DNA from: Apostichopus japonicus | Lineage: Eukaryota > Echinodermata > Holothuroidea > Aspidochirotida > Stichopodidae | Assembly (NCBI RefSeq): GCF_037975245.1 | Contig: NC_092564.1 | Location: forward strand, 5,014,484 to 5,078,483 | Direction: 5' to 3' | Length of the DNA: 64,000 nt | Shown here: positions 12,501 to 25,000 of the stretch, one piece after another | How the letters are laid out: each line of letters begins with the position of its first letter | Numbering within the stretch: the first letter of the stretch is position 1 | The notes under the pieces: generated by a model | The model's input: the letters and a program-made list of their open reading frames with translations, nothing else | Database searches by the model: none | Told to the model about the DNA's origin: nothing | Translations under genes and position numbers: made by a program

Positions 12501-13703
12501 GGTCAAAGGTGAAGTTAAGGGCTCCATTAAAAAGTATTGCGTAATTCTGTAAAACATATAATCAAAGTAAGGCATAGTTTAATTTACGACGATAAGATCT
12601 ATAAAAACCAAACCCCTAAAAAAAGGAGAAACAAAATAACGAGAAGCATAACGAAATGTTTATTTTAGAAAAGAGATCGGTGAAATAATATTAATATGGA
12701 ACATAAAGTTAGAACTATAAATAATTTGTTACGCCATGCTTTGAACCCATCACATTCTTTATTTTGTTATCATAGACGCACACTAATTCACAGTCTTAGC
12801 AAGATCGTATTTAATGGAACACACGATTAGAATAACGATAATAACTTAATCACCGATGTTTAGGCCTACATCCAATAGTACACTGGGCAGGGCAGTGTAG
12901 TTCAATGGGCTATAGCCACGCGCCTAAGTCAATTAAGTGCCAGGCTCGTCAATGTAAGAAAAAGAACAATGTAATCTTAATTTGTCAAATTTAAGAAGGA
13001 AAATGACTTAAACTTAAAGAACGGGACCCTGGCACAATTATGTAACCGGAGCCAGACCTGACCTTCGGTGTCGCTGATCTGTTTTGGAGAGTATATAACT
13101 TTCAAACATACCGATCCCACAAAACATCTGAGGAGATAACTTTCAAACATACCGATCCCACAAAACATCTGAGGAGATACACGAAACCTATCTATCTCCA
13201 TTACGCTGACATATCGATAACTCAGGGTTGTGACATCAATATGCCGAAGTTTATTACTATTTTGCTAAATCTTCTTGCTTATATATACAGTAATTCTTTT
13301 CTTTTGCTGTAATATTATTTCACAACAAATAATTTTCAATTGCAACGATTATGTTTGAAATGTATCATGTACGATTTTATCGGAAATTCGTGTATATTTA
13401 TCATAACGTGCTTGCAATTGCAAAGCTTCCAGATTTGAATTAGTTTCGGTTCTCAGTCACAAGACACCTCACATGCAGGTTAAATGATACTACTGTGCTC
13501 ACTTTCCAACGATGTCGGCCCGTCCGCCCATCATTACCACTACCCCAAGCCCCTTAAACACGCATCACTTACCTCTGTGTGCGACTACAAACATTGGCCC
13601 CTTCCGGATTTAATCCTTGTGGCTCCTGCCCGTCACCTGATTCCAAAATTACAGATAATAATAAACAAAAATACAAAATATTCCATGTTTTTCTTTCTTC
13701 CAT
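2486..13703 (-). CDS. Gene A: EMI/EGF-like single-pass receptor, 9 exons
   Basis: Predicted 627-aa type I membrane protein. Exons in coding order: 13573-13703, 12466-12546, 11361-11473, 9524-9597, 8909-8988, 8061-8227, 7041-7221, 4112-4170, 2486-3483. All junctions are GT-AG and in phase (2,2,1,0,2,1,2,1), and the total is divisible by three. Residues 1-25 are a signal peptide. Residues 38-108 are an EMI-like region that starts at NVC and ends with ECCSGW...C but lacks the usual central cysteine pair. Residues 111-200 are EGF-like modules, the first a full six-cysteine EGF. The membrane span is at about 245-266 and is followed by a 360-aa tail. The start chosen is the Met just before the signal peptide; an in-frame Met lies 5 codons upstream. 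The layout resembles MEGF10/PEAR1-type receptors with far fewer EGF repeats. The donor of exon 8 (GTTCGT) is weak, so that exon is the least certain. Ligand and function are unknown. Confidence 0.82.
4112..4170 (-). CDS. Gene A exon 8: short juxtamembrane linker exon
   Basis: A 59-nt exon coding 19 residues plus split codons. It has acceptor TTTAACAG and donor GTTCGT. Its phases (starts after two bases, ends after one) fit both neighbours exactly, and it corresponds in place and phase to the short linker exons of B (27598-27686) and C (44728-44762). The donor is non-consensus, so this exon rests on phase and position. Confidence 0.55.
5212..6212. repeat. 34-bp minisatellite in gene A intron
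   Basis: About 29 tandem copies of a 34-bp unit built around TTCAAGCTTGTTCCCAAG followed by TATTCGCATTTATT. Variants include TTTCC for TTCCC and CATTC for TATTC, with shortened units lacking several bases. Almost every unit contains an AAGCTT site. It lies between the membrane exon and the linker exon of gene A. The overlapping plus-strand open frames here are by-products of the repeat. Confidence 0.95.
6944..7018. repeat. TCATA/TCACA pentanucleotide tract
   Basis: Short array of TCATA, TCACA and TCGCA pentamers ending only about 20 bp from the splice donor of the gene A membrane exon (7041). Confidence 0.85.
7041..7221 (-). CDS. Gene A exon 7: transmembrane exon
   Basis: A 181-nt exon. It codes a short basic stalk, then a hydrophobic span of about 22 residues starting TMSVLCGILTLF and ending LLLCG, then the stop-transfer sequence RWKQR. 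The acceptor is CTAATCAG and the donor GTGGGT. Phase 1 in and phase 2 out match the membrane exons of genes B and C. Confidence 0.8.
8061..8227 (-). CDS. Gene A exon 6: EGF-like module plus stalk
   Basis: A 167-nt exon. It codes a MEGF-style EGF pattern (CxxxC, GTFGQNC, C, CPGGEC, NGVC) followed by a proline-containing stalk. The acceptor is CTTTCAG and the donor GTAAGC. It completes the second EGF module started in the exon at 8909-8988. Confidence 0.85.
8452..8654. repeat. Foldback element with (TA)n centre
   Basis: Near-perfect inverted arms of about 65 bp (8452-8520 and 8581-8654) flank a (TA)n-rich core. One single-base length difference is visible in the arms. It lies in a gene A intron and is consistent with a small foldback MITE. 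No target-site duplication could be fixed. Confidence 0.8.
8909..8988 (-). CDS. Gene A exon 5: EGF-like module
   Basis: An 80-nt exon coding GSTCSDPC ... DCICPPGYTGPG, a clear EGF pattern. The acceptor is TTTAAAG and the donor GTAAGT. It joins in phase 0 to the exon at 9524-9597 and in phase 2 to the exon at 8061-8227. Confidence 0.85.
9444..9502. repeat. (TA)n microsatellite
   Basis: Uninterrupted TA dinucleotide tract that ends about 20 bp from the donor of gene A exon 4. Confidence 0.95.
9524..9597 (-). CDS. Gene A exon 4: EGF-like module
   Basis: A 74-nt exon coding ICRNPCSNGHC ... RCTCDVGWT, the first five cysteines of a canonical EGF domain. The sixth is in the next exon. The acceptor is ATTCTTCAG and the donor GTGAGT. 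It starts in phase 1 directly after the EMI exon. Confidence 0.87.
9990..11208. repeat. 18-bp minisatellite with higher-order structure
   Basis: About 65 tandem copies of an 18-bp unit close to ATGTCCGTAGGTACGAGT, in a gene A intron. The 5' end (9990-10230) is degenerate. Some units are 16 bp, which shifts the frame. A composite block of about 70 bp (three 18-mers plus one 16-mer) recurs near 10303, 10376, 10744 and 10851. The long open frames on both strands (MSVGTS-type plus, TDILVP-type minus) are by-products. Confidence 0.95.
11361..11473 (-). CDS. Gene A exon 3: C-terminal part of EMI domain
   Basis: A 113-nt exon whose product contains YECCSGWLRNGTSC, the typical EMI ending (CC, small-G-aromatic, final C). 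The acceptor is CTTTTGCAG and the donor GTAAAA. Phase 2 in and phase 1 out match EMI exon 3 of genes B and C. Confidence 0.85.
12466..12546 (-). CDS. Gene A exon 2: degenerate EMI core
   Basis: An 81-nt exon with acceptor GTTTTACAG and donor GTAAGT. The phases (2 in, 2 out) equal those of EMI exon 2 in B and C. The product is acidic (TSDSDVDEIE) and lacks the C-x(3-6)-C core found in B and C, so this part of the EMI fold is unusual or decayed. Confidence 0.65.
13096..13177. repeat. 41-bp direct duplication
   Basis: Two identical adjacent 41-bp units (13096-13136 and 13137-13177) in intron 1 of gene A. They cause the repeated peptide seen in the shadow open frame of the minus strand. Confidence 0.9.
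13573..13703 (-). CDS. Gene A exon 1: signal peptide and EMI start
   Basis: Codes MEERK, a hydrophobic stretch (ILYFCLLLSVIL), a likely cleavage site near ESGDGQ, and the EMI-initial NVC. The donor is GTAAGT. Architecture and phase (2) are the same as exon 1 of gene B (GNNVC) and gene C (HGVC). Confidence 0.85.
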
Positions 13704-16490
13704 TTTGGAGAAGGTCATTCGTTTAATATAATGCTCTCTTGGTAGAAACAAATTCCTGAGAATCAAACGTTCACGAAACGAGAAATGTAAATTTACGGCT
13801 TCGTGGTATTGAATGGTTAAAAAACAGAAATATCTAGAAGATCCTCTTAAAGTCAGGAAGTAGCCTATTTCACTGGAAAAGAAATGAATGGAGGGTGTTG
13901 TTAACAACACTTTGATTAATCTTGGTAGACTGATTTATCAAGTATAATTGAGGGCAATTCGCTATATCCAGGTTCCTGCAGGACTTGTTTGTCGAGTCCC
14001 AGGATGTAGTTTAAATGTAATTGCCCTGTTCCACTGAATCAGTACAACAAACGCAGAAATAAACAGTATGATTAGCGTAGGCCTCGTAAATTACGTAATG
14101 ATACAGGGGATATACGGGTAAAAATAAATGCCATGTTCACGTTTCCGGTGGAGGTCAAATGGTCCCATTACCAGAATGGGGAAATATTGTCCAGTTTCGG
14201 AATGTAATTCGAATGCCTTATCAAAAATAAATAAATAATTCGCAGGAATAATGTGGTATTTTTTAGGTCAAAAGTAAATCCACATAACACTTTGTATGTT
14301 GAAGGCATGAACAAATTTGCTGATATTTTGTGAACGCATCGGCAAGAGTGGAAGAAATAATATCATCATGACAATTGAGATGGAATATTTTGATTTTTGT
14401 ATATAATAAATGATTATATTCACAAAGAACAATTATATTTTGGCAAACAAAGTTTCATTTTGATGAACCCCGAAGTTAACAAGAAGATTGGGATAGGAAA
14501 ATAAAGATTTTGAAGAACCTCTCTCACGATGACATTACAGACCAACTACTGCTTTTAAGCTTCCTGGGCTACGTTGCCCATAGCTGTATTCCTAAAGCTG
14601 CATTCCTAAAAGCTGCATTCCTTAAAGCTGCATTCCATAAGCTGCATTCCTCAAAGCTGCATTCCTTAAAGCTACATTTCGTAAAGCTGTGCTGATTAAA
14701 GCTGCATTCCCCAAGACCGAATTCTTTGGGCCTGAGTTCCTCGAAGCTGCAGTCCTGAAGCTGCACTCCTTGAAACTGTATTTCGTAAAGCTGCGTTTCG
14801 AAAAGCTGAATTCATCATGTTAAAGCTGCATTTCGTTAAGCTGCATACCTTCAAAAAGAAGGCAATATTTAAGCCTGCATTCCTTAAAGCTGATCGAGAT
14901 TTATTTTAGATTCAGATTCATAGAGCTTTATTACTTTTGATATAAAAAAAACCCAACATAATATTACACGTATTCTGGTAATTTTAAGGAGAAAGAGATC
15001 GAGGAGTGGCTAATAGGTCTAAGCGTGAACACCCCTTTAAAAATACAAATACGTCCAATAATGAGACAATAAAAGGGACAGATGTGTGAGAAACAAAACA
15101 CGAAGAAAGAGGTCACAGCTATTTAAGGCTAAAACATAACCAAGAAAACTATTAGTCACAGTTATTTAGTGATAAGAAAGTGTTTAAGGGCACTTTTAAA
15201 TGTAATATTTGATAGACATATAAAAACATTATCTGGGAGAGAATCCCAGAGTGCTCCTTAAGCATGAGTTCCTTAAAACTGCAATCATTAAAAGCTGCAT
15301 GTGGGTTGCGTTTCATCTTTGAGTCACTGTGATCAAGCCATGTGATATTCACATACATGTAACATCCTAGCGGTTCATTCAATGCAAAGGTTGAAGTCTT
15401 TATTGATAACTAAGATTTTTGGTCTATCAGGACCATTCGAACCCTTATATTTATAACTCTTCCCACGATGCTTTGGAGACTATCGAATCTTCGTATATTG
15501 GAAGAGCCCGCATGGATGCGCGCATTATCCTTCTCCAGTCATTGTTGTGTTACGTCATCAATTTAAAGGGTGAAACCAAGATAAGAGAAAATCGGAAAAG
15601 AAATTTCAAAGCTGTCAAGAATTATTACTTATCATCATGTTATCGCAAAAACAATACCGACCAAACATTGTATAAACTACCTTTGAGAACATCATCCCTA
15701 ATAATAAATAGCGCAGATCAACTTTGGAGTGTCCTTACATATAGCTGCGTTGACAACACAAACAATCCCATGACATGTATATGCATGTGTGTTTTATAAT
15801 GACGGGGTTCTTATAACATATTTCCTTTGCCCGTTTTGTTAACACCGCCGGAGTTAATATGATGTTTAGTAATTAGAAATTATCTTTCCATCTCATATAC
15901 AAGTCGATTAAACTGTGACATTGAATCTCAGCTGAAATAAGGATCATCCGGCTTAAAGCGTATGTGTTCATTCTAATGATTTCCTTAATAAGGTCTTTTA
16001 TGGACTCTCCCGTGGCGATGGTTTAGGCATATAGGTTACTCTTGTGAAGACCTCTGCATTAATTGTGCCAATCCCCTTTGATGCTATTTTGACTCACAGG
16101 AAATTAAATTAATCACTCGTAGCTGGGTATAGTGATATCCATGCAGCGTTTACTTGTAAGTTATATCCACACAGGGGTTTAGGTTAAAACATCGTTTTTT
16201 TTTTACTTCAAAGAACGTGAGAAAGAAACTTTAATTTGAAAATCATGATTTATAAAAGAAGGTTTTGAAATTTTTGGATATCGACATCAACACATCGGTA
16301 GTTCCTTTTGCTTTGTGATATTCTAAAATCCATACATTGCATAAGAGGAAATTTAAAAAATCGTTTTGAATGCAGTGAAAAGAATTAAAAACGTCTTGCG
16401 CATAACATCAGTGTTACATCCTGCTGTGGTTTATCAACTTTTGAAACAACTTCAGATCACGTCTTTTATTTTCTAATTTGGAAGGCCAAG
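13704..16490. promoter_or_regulatory. Divergent spacer between genes A and B
   Basis: The two receptor genes are head to head, so this 2.8-kb interval must hold both promoters. I could not fix a TATA box or start site. It contains a degenerate minisatellite (14572-14900) and a later piece of the same motif near 15265-15300. No coding exon was recognised; the short open frames lack splice context. Confidence 0.5.
14572..14900. repeat. Degenerate GCTGCATTCCTTAAA minisatellite
   Basis: About 20 imperfect units of roughly 13-15 bp around AAAGCTGCATTCCTT, located in the spacer between the start codons of A and B. A related piece recurs near 15265-15300. Confidence 0.85.
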
Positions 16491-16612
16491 ATGATTCCTC
16501 GAGTTTGGAGTCTAGTAGTAGTAGTGCTTTACTTTACACTAGCGGACGTAGCATCTGGACAAGAAACCCCAACTCAAGTAAATGGAAATAATGTATGTTC
16601 TGTTACAGTGAG
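16491..16612 (+). CDS. Gene B exon 1: signal peptide and EMI start
   Basis: Codes MIPRVWSL, a hydrophobic run of valines and leucines, a likely cleavage region near ASGQE, then GNNVC, the first EMI cysteine. The donor AG|GTAAGT is a perfect match to consensus. Confidence 0.85.
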
Positions 16613-19003
16613 GTAAGTTAACAAATCCTCAACAGCCGACATTGTTTTTTCTTTTAAATCAATTATTTGAATTGATATCATTTCTATTTATACCGGCAAT
16701 ATGGTAAAGGATAACTCCAGATGTCAACAATCCTAATATGCTTATATAGTGTCATATTATAATACAGGTATCCACGCGCTAAGAATCGATCAAGTGCGGT
16801 ACATATGGTTTACATCGAAATCGTGTTTGCACTCTGAAATCCCTCTATTTAACAGGCTCTTATTTGCCAAATTTCTTGGCCAGAGAACCATGGAGTAGGG
16901 CGTGGGGGGGGGGGGTGGGTGAAGGGTACCTATTCATTCTGACCCATTCTCCTGTACTATGTCTCAACATTCCCACGTGTGCTTCTACCTAGATAAGAAT
17001 TTGGACTCTACAGATCTGCTACAAAAACTCGCTGTAAAAAACTTCTTACTTCGATGGTTACAGCTTTGGACGGAATATCTATTGTCACATTGAAACCAAA
17101 TGTGTTTAAAAGAAAAAATATATATATAAAATCATGGCAGTCTATAAACCTGCCACGGAATTGGGTTAAAACTGATTTCAGTCAATTTTGATAGCAGTTG
17201 GCACTATTTTTCAAGACATGGTTTTCTTTCAAATAGACTTGTGAGATTGGTCATGTCTGTCGATAAACCTTTAATTATTTATCGGGCAGTATGTATTTTA
17301 ATGTACACACATATATGCCTCTACATTTAGGCATGATTATATTAGTATAATGTGGTCATGTGTTTATTTGCTTCAACTGTCCAAACAAGTTTATTATTTT
17401 TGATAGAGATGAAGGTTTCAATCAGCATTGGACATAACATAGTCCTGTCATGGAAATGCATTCCCCTTACATACATTTCGCATATGTATATCTACTATAG
17501 GACATGGCTATGTTAAAATAAGTCATATCTCTCTAGTAATCCTGAAAATCAAAGGCAGCTAAAATAATTATGTACTGGAAGAATGCGTATCTTCGTTAAC
17601 TATTCAAATATGTATGACTTATAACATTAGAAATAAGCCTATATAATCTTATCAGTATAGGACATTGTCGATGTTAACCTGAGATATATGTCTTTAAAAT
17701 CATGATGACCAAATGGCAGGAGATGTGGCCGCTTGACGTAGCTGGACTACAACTGTAAGCCGAAGAAGAGTGTCCGTATATACACCGCCATTTTAACTCC
17801 ATTTTGTGTTAATAAAACTTCCATTTTCATCGTTATTGTTCACAAGTGAAACTAAGAGGAAGGATGAGGAGAGAAATACTGACTGCATTCAATATTAGAT
17901 CTTTCAACGCTTGTTAAAGAAGGAACTAAGGAACTGGACATAAGTCTTCTTCCTGAATTTGACAAGTGTCAATGAGACGGCCTGTTTATGAGTTGGTGTT
18001 AAAACTCGTTTCACAAAAAAAAAGGAATAAAAAAGAAGAAGAAATGGCGTAGCAGTTTAATTTTCATTCGAACCGTTGATCTGACATAGATATGACAATG
18101 AGTTGGAAGGGAACGGAATTTTTTTTGGGGGGGGGGCGGGGGGGGGAGAGGAGTTCCTTCTCAAATATGGGAATACCGTCATACATTGTTCTAGCCCGAG
18201 GTACTTAAAGAAGGCTTTCAAGGACTTGCTGTTTAATTGTGAAAGATGGAAGGCCTACTTATGTCGACCAATACCGAACTTCATTCAGCGAGAATGAACG
18301 CGATTTAAGACTCTGATATTGCATTTTAAAACAGCGGGTTGTGTTTCGTCACTGAACTTAGGAAACCATTTCACTGTTTTCAAATATCAGCTTCTCTAGT
18401 TCCATGCGTGGTATGCGAGTATAAATTACACGATAGCATTAAAACATTTAATGATAATGCTAACATCAGTTCCGATTGTTATATGTAAATTATCTTAGAC
18501 CTATACAAGTTTTCTTATGCTGTAATGAAATGTGTTGTGTTTATTTCCTAAAAGTACAAAGTCAATTCTCTGCTATCAAATAAAGGCTTCTGTAGATCAA
18601 AGATGAAGAAAAACGTGGATAGGAGCAAAACTACTGCATGGACTAAACACTTAATGATAATACCAACTTCTTCCCGATTGTTATATGTCAATATTAAGTT
18701 AGGCCTACTTCTGTTATAATGGAAAAAAAAATGTGGTGTGGGGTGTGGTTTTTATTTTATCACTGATAGTACTTGTAAAGATATTGGACCAAGTCATTGA
18801 TAACTTTAACTTAGGACAGTAAAACACCATTTCATAGATTTTGCAACATTTGTAGCTACATGACGAACGGGAAATTACACACTGCAGTGCGCTTATTATC
18901 AACAAGTATGTAAAGAAAAAGATTAAAGAATGACATCCGACAAGTTTGTTACCTAGACAATTATGTTACATTAGGTATACATTAAATAAACAGGAAATTA
19001 GTG

Positions 19004-19072
<69 letters not shown>

Positions 19073-22000
19073 TATGTCGTTTGGGGCAAAAAAGAGGGTG
19101 TTCAGGTTGGAATGAACCAACGGTGCCGAAGACGACGCTGGAGCACGACGCGCTCCACCCGAAGCCGTGGGGTGCCGGGTCCGCCTTAGAGCCCCTGGTG
19201 GGGCCCAGCGGCAACGCCGGGTGTGGGATCCGGGAGCGAATCCCCCGGAGAAAATTGTGAGCATTAGAATGAAGCATTTAACTATTCTCAAATGGCATTG
19301 GATGCGCATTTTATAGACCACAAAAGTCACAATTTGACCATATTGTTTTTGTAATAGCCTAACTCGAACTAACGGCCGGTCGACGTGATGATGTAGGGGC
19401 TTGTGGGTGGGGAGTATATGGCTTGTGGGTAGGGAGGATAGATGATGACGATAGTGGCTGCAAGGGGATTTGGAACAATAACTCCATCCAAGCTGCCCTA
19501 CAGAAAGTAATGATGAGACAACTATCTATAGGTGCGCGCAAAGCGCCCCGAATAAACTAGCATTTTTGAAACATTTTAGTAATGTTTTACTTCATTTTAC
19601 ATTGCAAAGTTATCCATAATATTAAGCATAGTAACACGCGTTGTAACTGTTTTAGGTATACTGTACGAGCATGGGACAGACTGTGATGGCAAGCCGAATG
19701 CTTATCATATTTCAGCGATATTGAACAATCAGCGTACTTCATATCAGTAGGTAAAATATAAGTGCGCATGCTCTTACTGAGTTTATGCACGTGGTTACAT
19801 CATCTAGGAAAGGGGACCGTGGGACTGGGGGACTAGGGGACTGGGGGACTGGGGACTGGGGGACTGGGGCTTGAAATCGGATCAAGTTGATCAAGCCTCT
19901 TTCATGAATGACGATTTAAAAAAATATTTCCTTCTAACTCGAAAGTTCTAATATACGTTTACATATTGCTTTAGTTATATTTTATGGAACGGACGCAAGG
20001 TATTACCGGAATTGTAAATAATAAAACCACATGGAAATGAGGTAGATTTGTTAAGGGTATTAGCAGCACGAGTTCATTAACTAAATAATAAAGAGTTAAC
20101 TAGTATGCTTCCCGATTATTTAGAAGTATGAACAAAAATCACATGCAGGGAAAGTCCCTATATTCTCTGAATGGTTTGTAACAAAAGCATCCACAGTTGC
20201 CCCAATGGTCACTTCCTGTTGTCTTAGTTATGGAAATGACCTTAGGAACAGTTAATCAAAACCAAGTGAGTTAATAAGATTGAAGGCTAATTACATCAAG
20301 CTAGTGATTGTTCGAAGAAAACTTAAATTCAGAAAGTACAATGTGTATCAGTGAAAACACTCCATCGTATAAATATGAGAAAAAGAGAAATTGTAGTAAA
20401 GGAAAATTAAATTTGAAAAGAAGGACAATTTCTGTCAATGCGTTTGCAGATATCAGAATGATGAATAATTATATGCATACAGGTCTCAGTCCCATGGTAT
20501 ATATGTAAGTGTCTATATAAAAGTATATGCAGTCGGCAATTTGTAGAAATATGATGAAAGTGCTATTATAGTGTGAACAATGTACACAGGTGTTACAAAA
20601 TGTTACGGCTGATAGATGGAATTGTACAAAGTGTGCGTATATGTTAACATATATAGGTTACATATCACTCTTTAGAATTAATACCGGAAGACGACTTTTT
20701 GTCTGCGATTATTGAATCTTGACATGATACTTTTTAGTAATACATAATTCTCACAATAAGAAGAATAACGATGTTTTTGAGATATAAATCTTGTGGTTTC
20801 TGTCGGTGTAGCACAAAGATGAAATGTATACGCATTCGGCAGCTCACTGACCACGTGACACATTCTGTCAGGTTTAGTGTTCAACTTTTCTGCCTTTAAG
20901 TATCGTCCATAACGATGGCCGTTGTAACGAGATTAAGGAAGATTGTGTTAATTACTTAATTCAGCAATAGAATAAATGCGTGTGCATATGTAACGCTATA
21001 GTGACTTCAGACGTTCAGTTATCTTAAAATGGTCTACAGATTCTTCGTTTGACATATTTGCCATATTTTTAAGACAGAAACGGTCCCTCTTTTCGTATCC
21101 ATCCTGTCTCTTGTGTATCATCTCGGGACTCCCTTTGTCTACTCATCTTTCCGTTTGATTCTAATTTGAGATTTTCCTTTCCGGAGACGCACGTCCTCTC
21201 TCGTCCTTCATCCCTATTCTCAAGTCTCCTCATCAGACCCTGCGACTACCTCAAACGTTATCTCTCGAGTATCTCCTTTCAATCTTCATCAGCTGAACAT
21301 CCGTCAAAATTGATAAAGATGTCGATTTAGGGAGACATCTCAGAAATAACGAAATCTTTACACGGTATAAAAGAGAACGAGGAATACAGAGTACCTTTGC
21401 CACTGGGTATTGATATACATATATATATAGTTTAAAGGTACTTTATGATGTTCATAGAAGTTTCGTGACACGCAATTAAACGTTTGCTTCTGATTATATC
21501 ACTAGTTGGCACAAAACATACCATCGAAGATAGAACGGACTAATTATCGCATGACATAAAACGATAAGAATAGAAAGAAGAGGAATTTTTTATCATAAAT
21601 TATCTTGAATTCTGTAAAATGTAAATAAGATGTAAAAACAACTGCCTCATACGTTGCAGCGGATATGATGTTTCATGGATTTGTTTTTGCACAGACGCTC
21701 TTTAAAGATTACAGATTATTCTTAAGGGAAAGGGAAATATAAGCTTATTGTAGTCTCAAGTTTCAAGTGTCATGTTTATGAAGAATAAAGTAGGATGTAT
21801 AAAACATAGTTGAGAGTTATAAAGGTTAGAATAGTTAAAACAGCAAGGACGATATGAACAAATAATGCCTATTAATTAATAGACTCTGTGTCCCTTAGGA
21901 CTTTGACGCTCGTCTGTGATTTGTCCAACACTTCGCTGTTTAAGGGACCATCTCAACAAGATACGTATCTCTACCAATACTTATCAATCAATCTTCATCA

Positions 22001-25000
22001 TTCACAATTCACATTTACAAAGTTGCAATTTCCGATATGAAATCGTCACCGTAATGATTGAATTTATCATCTATCCTTTCTTTGATATAACTTACTCCTA
22101 CAGCTGATGGGACTATCAACTGATATAAACAGGCTATGAGGGTTTCGTGTGGTATATTTAAGTTAATGCCAGGTCGTACCGCAGCGCCACCATTCTACTT
22201 AGCACAGTCTGGACGTATACTGCACCAACTCCCCAAAGTGATACTATATACAGCTCAATCTGTTCATCCTTATACTTATAACAAAGCCCTATCTGTAAAT
22301 AGAAATAGCTCGAATATAATTGCAAGGGAACTGTTATTTCCTTCTTGGCCTATATTCTGTCTATTCTTGAGAGATTTAACGTTTGAAGACGTGGACAGGT
22401 TGGTCCGAACTGTCGCAAGATACTATCCAGATAATATGAGTTACAGCCAAGCTGGCGTCGAATCATCTTCGATATCTAAATGTACATTGATCGTCCTTTC
22501 CCCCCATTGACCAAGAATATTCTTTGAATTAGTGGATCTCCTGAAAGTAAGGTAGCCGTTGCATTGTTACTGTGCGACAAACGGAATATTGGTTAAGGGG
22601 TTTAGCTACGTTTTGTGAGGATTGTTTTAGCCAACTTAAGATTCATTACATATTGATGTTATTCGAACGGCTTTTAACAACAGTTGATCATAAAGTTGCG
22701 TGCAATATAAGTTATTATTTGGTTTCTTGTAAGTATAGATATAAAGTTTAATAAAATAAATCTATCTCTTTTCTTTATTCCAGTTTCAATACAGTTCAAA
22801 AAGTACCAATTACTGGAATCCAAACGAAAGTTGTGCGTTACGTTACAAGATGTGGGTTCGGACTGCTACAATGCAGCCGTTACAGGTAAGGTGTGCCGGA
22901 CCGTTTATACCCAATAAGCATAACTTGTTCAATAAAAACATTTACTTTCCACTAAGCAATGTTCCGTTCTGCCACCCTCTCTTTGCATATCCGACGACGA
23001 GAGATCCGAAGAACCTTTTAAGGAAATAGGTTGGAAAATATTAGTCCAAAATTTAAAGCCAAAGCAGCTGATAATGATATATAAATCCCTGAATGACCTT
23101 ACCCCTCACGTTCGTACAAGAAAGATATATTTAAACATACAGGCTCTGTCCACAACCATTGCCTAAGGTCAACTTCCTCGCTAGCCTTTTACATGTCCAA
23201 GGGGGGGGAGGGGAAAAATCGAATTTAATAAATTCGCTTTTCTTATATTGGGACAAAAGAACAGAACAACAATTAAAGAGTGCGTCAACCATAAACCGTC
23301 TTAAAGTTTCAATTGACGATATAATATAACTCTTTATTGTCATATTTTTGTTTATCTCTTCATCTGCTTGTTTTTCTTGTTTATGTTCTTGCTGTATGTT
23401 TTGTTACTGTTTTAGTCAACGTTTTGTAAACGTTTGGTTTGCTTTTCTTGTGTTGCTCGTTTACTGTCATACTTTCAACCATTTCATGTTTTATAACTGT
23501 AACGGAGGGCTTCTGGGACCATTAGCCCCAGCCAACCAAGTAACTCTCATCTTTGCGAAAGTTCAAATCAAATAAAATGCTTCCTAGCCCAGGCTCGCAC
23601 TCTTGAGATCATATCCGTGACATATCTATTTGGACGAGATTGAAAGCATTTATTGGACAGGTCTGTAATTCCTGGATGAAAATATCATTCCGCCAATATG
23701 TTTATTGTTTTGTTATTGTTAACGTTGGTGTGTTGTTTATGTTACAGAACACTTTATGTACCTGCATACAGAGAGATGTCAAGAATTGGATACCGTACTA
23801 CCAATGTTTGCTGTACTGGATATGAGGCAGTCAACTGGCAGTGTGTTACAAGTAATTCAAGTAGTAGGTATCAACAATGCAGGTGTGAGAAATATTCTTC
23901 GCTTCTAATCGGTTCGCTGTTCAATGTGTAGCGAAAGGGTGTGTGCGTGTGTGAGGGTGGGGGGGGGGGTGGGGGTAGGGGAATGAAGAATGTATCAGCA
24001 GCAGAATTCACTGCTCTCTGAAATGTTATAACAAAAAGGGTGGTAGAGGATGATTGCTAACTGAATCACCAAAACTGCTCATACGAATGACAAACACCTA
24101 ACAGATAGGTCATTGTTTTAAATACATACATTAACAGAAGCGATTTATGCCAATGTTAGCCCCATTTGTTTTATCTTCTCTAGGAGGAAGACGAGAAACT
24201 TCTAAATCAAAGTCTATGCGCCTCTTACGCAATCATCTTCCTTGATAATTCTTCTAAGGAAATTAATTTGTTAATTCCATCAAGTATGATACCACAGAAA
24301 CATATAAGAAACAGATACGTTAATATTAAGCACTATCCAGATAAACAATTTTATTTCCAATAAATATCGCTCCGAACTGTCACGTTTGCTTCGAAATTGC
24401 TAAAAGTCCCTGGACGTGCTACCTCGGGGAATCTGGAGAATTTCTATCGTTTCTCTCGCCTTACATAATTTTGTGTATTTCTGTGGTGACTTCAGGGAGC
24501 TCCGCTTGAACAAGTATAGCACCTTGTTTACTAGCTTAGTGATATCTATGACATTGCGTTTAGCTGGGCAAACATTTTAGTATGGACTCTATTATCACTT
24601 GGACACATTTTCAGACATCACTTGACTCCCTGTCAAATTTGGTTGAGAAATTGCCTTTCCATAGATAATGATGAACATGGATTTGCTAGAGAGGTTTAAT
24701 TGCGCTATAAAGATTATAACCTTCACAGCGAACAAGGTGTAAGAAGCTAAAGCTAAATGAATGTGTGTGAAACTGGATCTGCTAAGAGCTATTGCTAACG
24801 ATGCGAAACCAAGCGTTACTCACTTCCGCCTGTTTTGCATTACACATTTCCCACAACTGTATACGTGAATAATGTTACCTGGAAATGAGGTGTTTGTCTT
24901 TTGTTTCATCCAAGTAATCTGGTCTTCAGCCATTTGATAACGCTTTCGTCATGTCTAAAAATATGATGACGCAACAAGATTTATTATTAAGTTTGGAATC

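Larger units (their letters stand above)
16613..22783 (+). other. Gene B intron 1 (6.2 kb), no further gene seen
   Basis: AT-rich sequence with poly-G runs (about 16904-16915 and 18127-18147), a (TA)n tract (19004-19068), a GC-rich dispersed element (19082-19258) and a G-rich minisatellite (19811-19869). Open frames in it lack splice logic or recognisable domains. Confidence 0.6.

Noticed and set aside
18946-19330. Coding exon in the GC-rich island
   Set aside because: Frames on both strands run straight from (TA)n into the island without splice sites; no recognisable domain.
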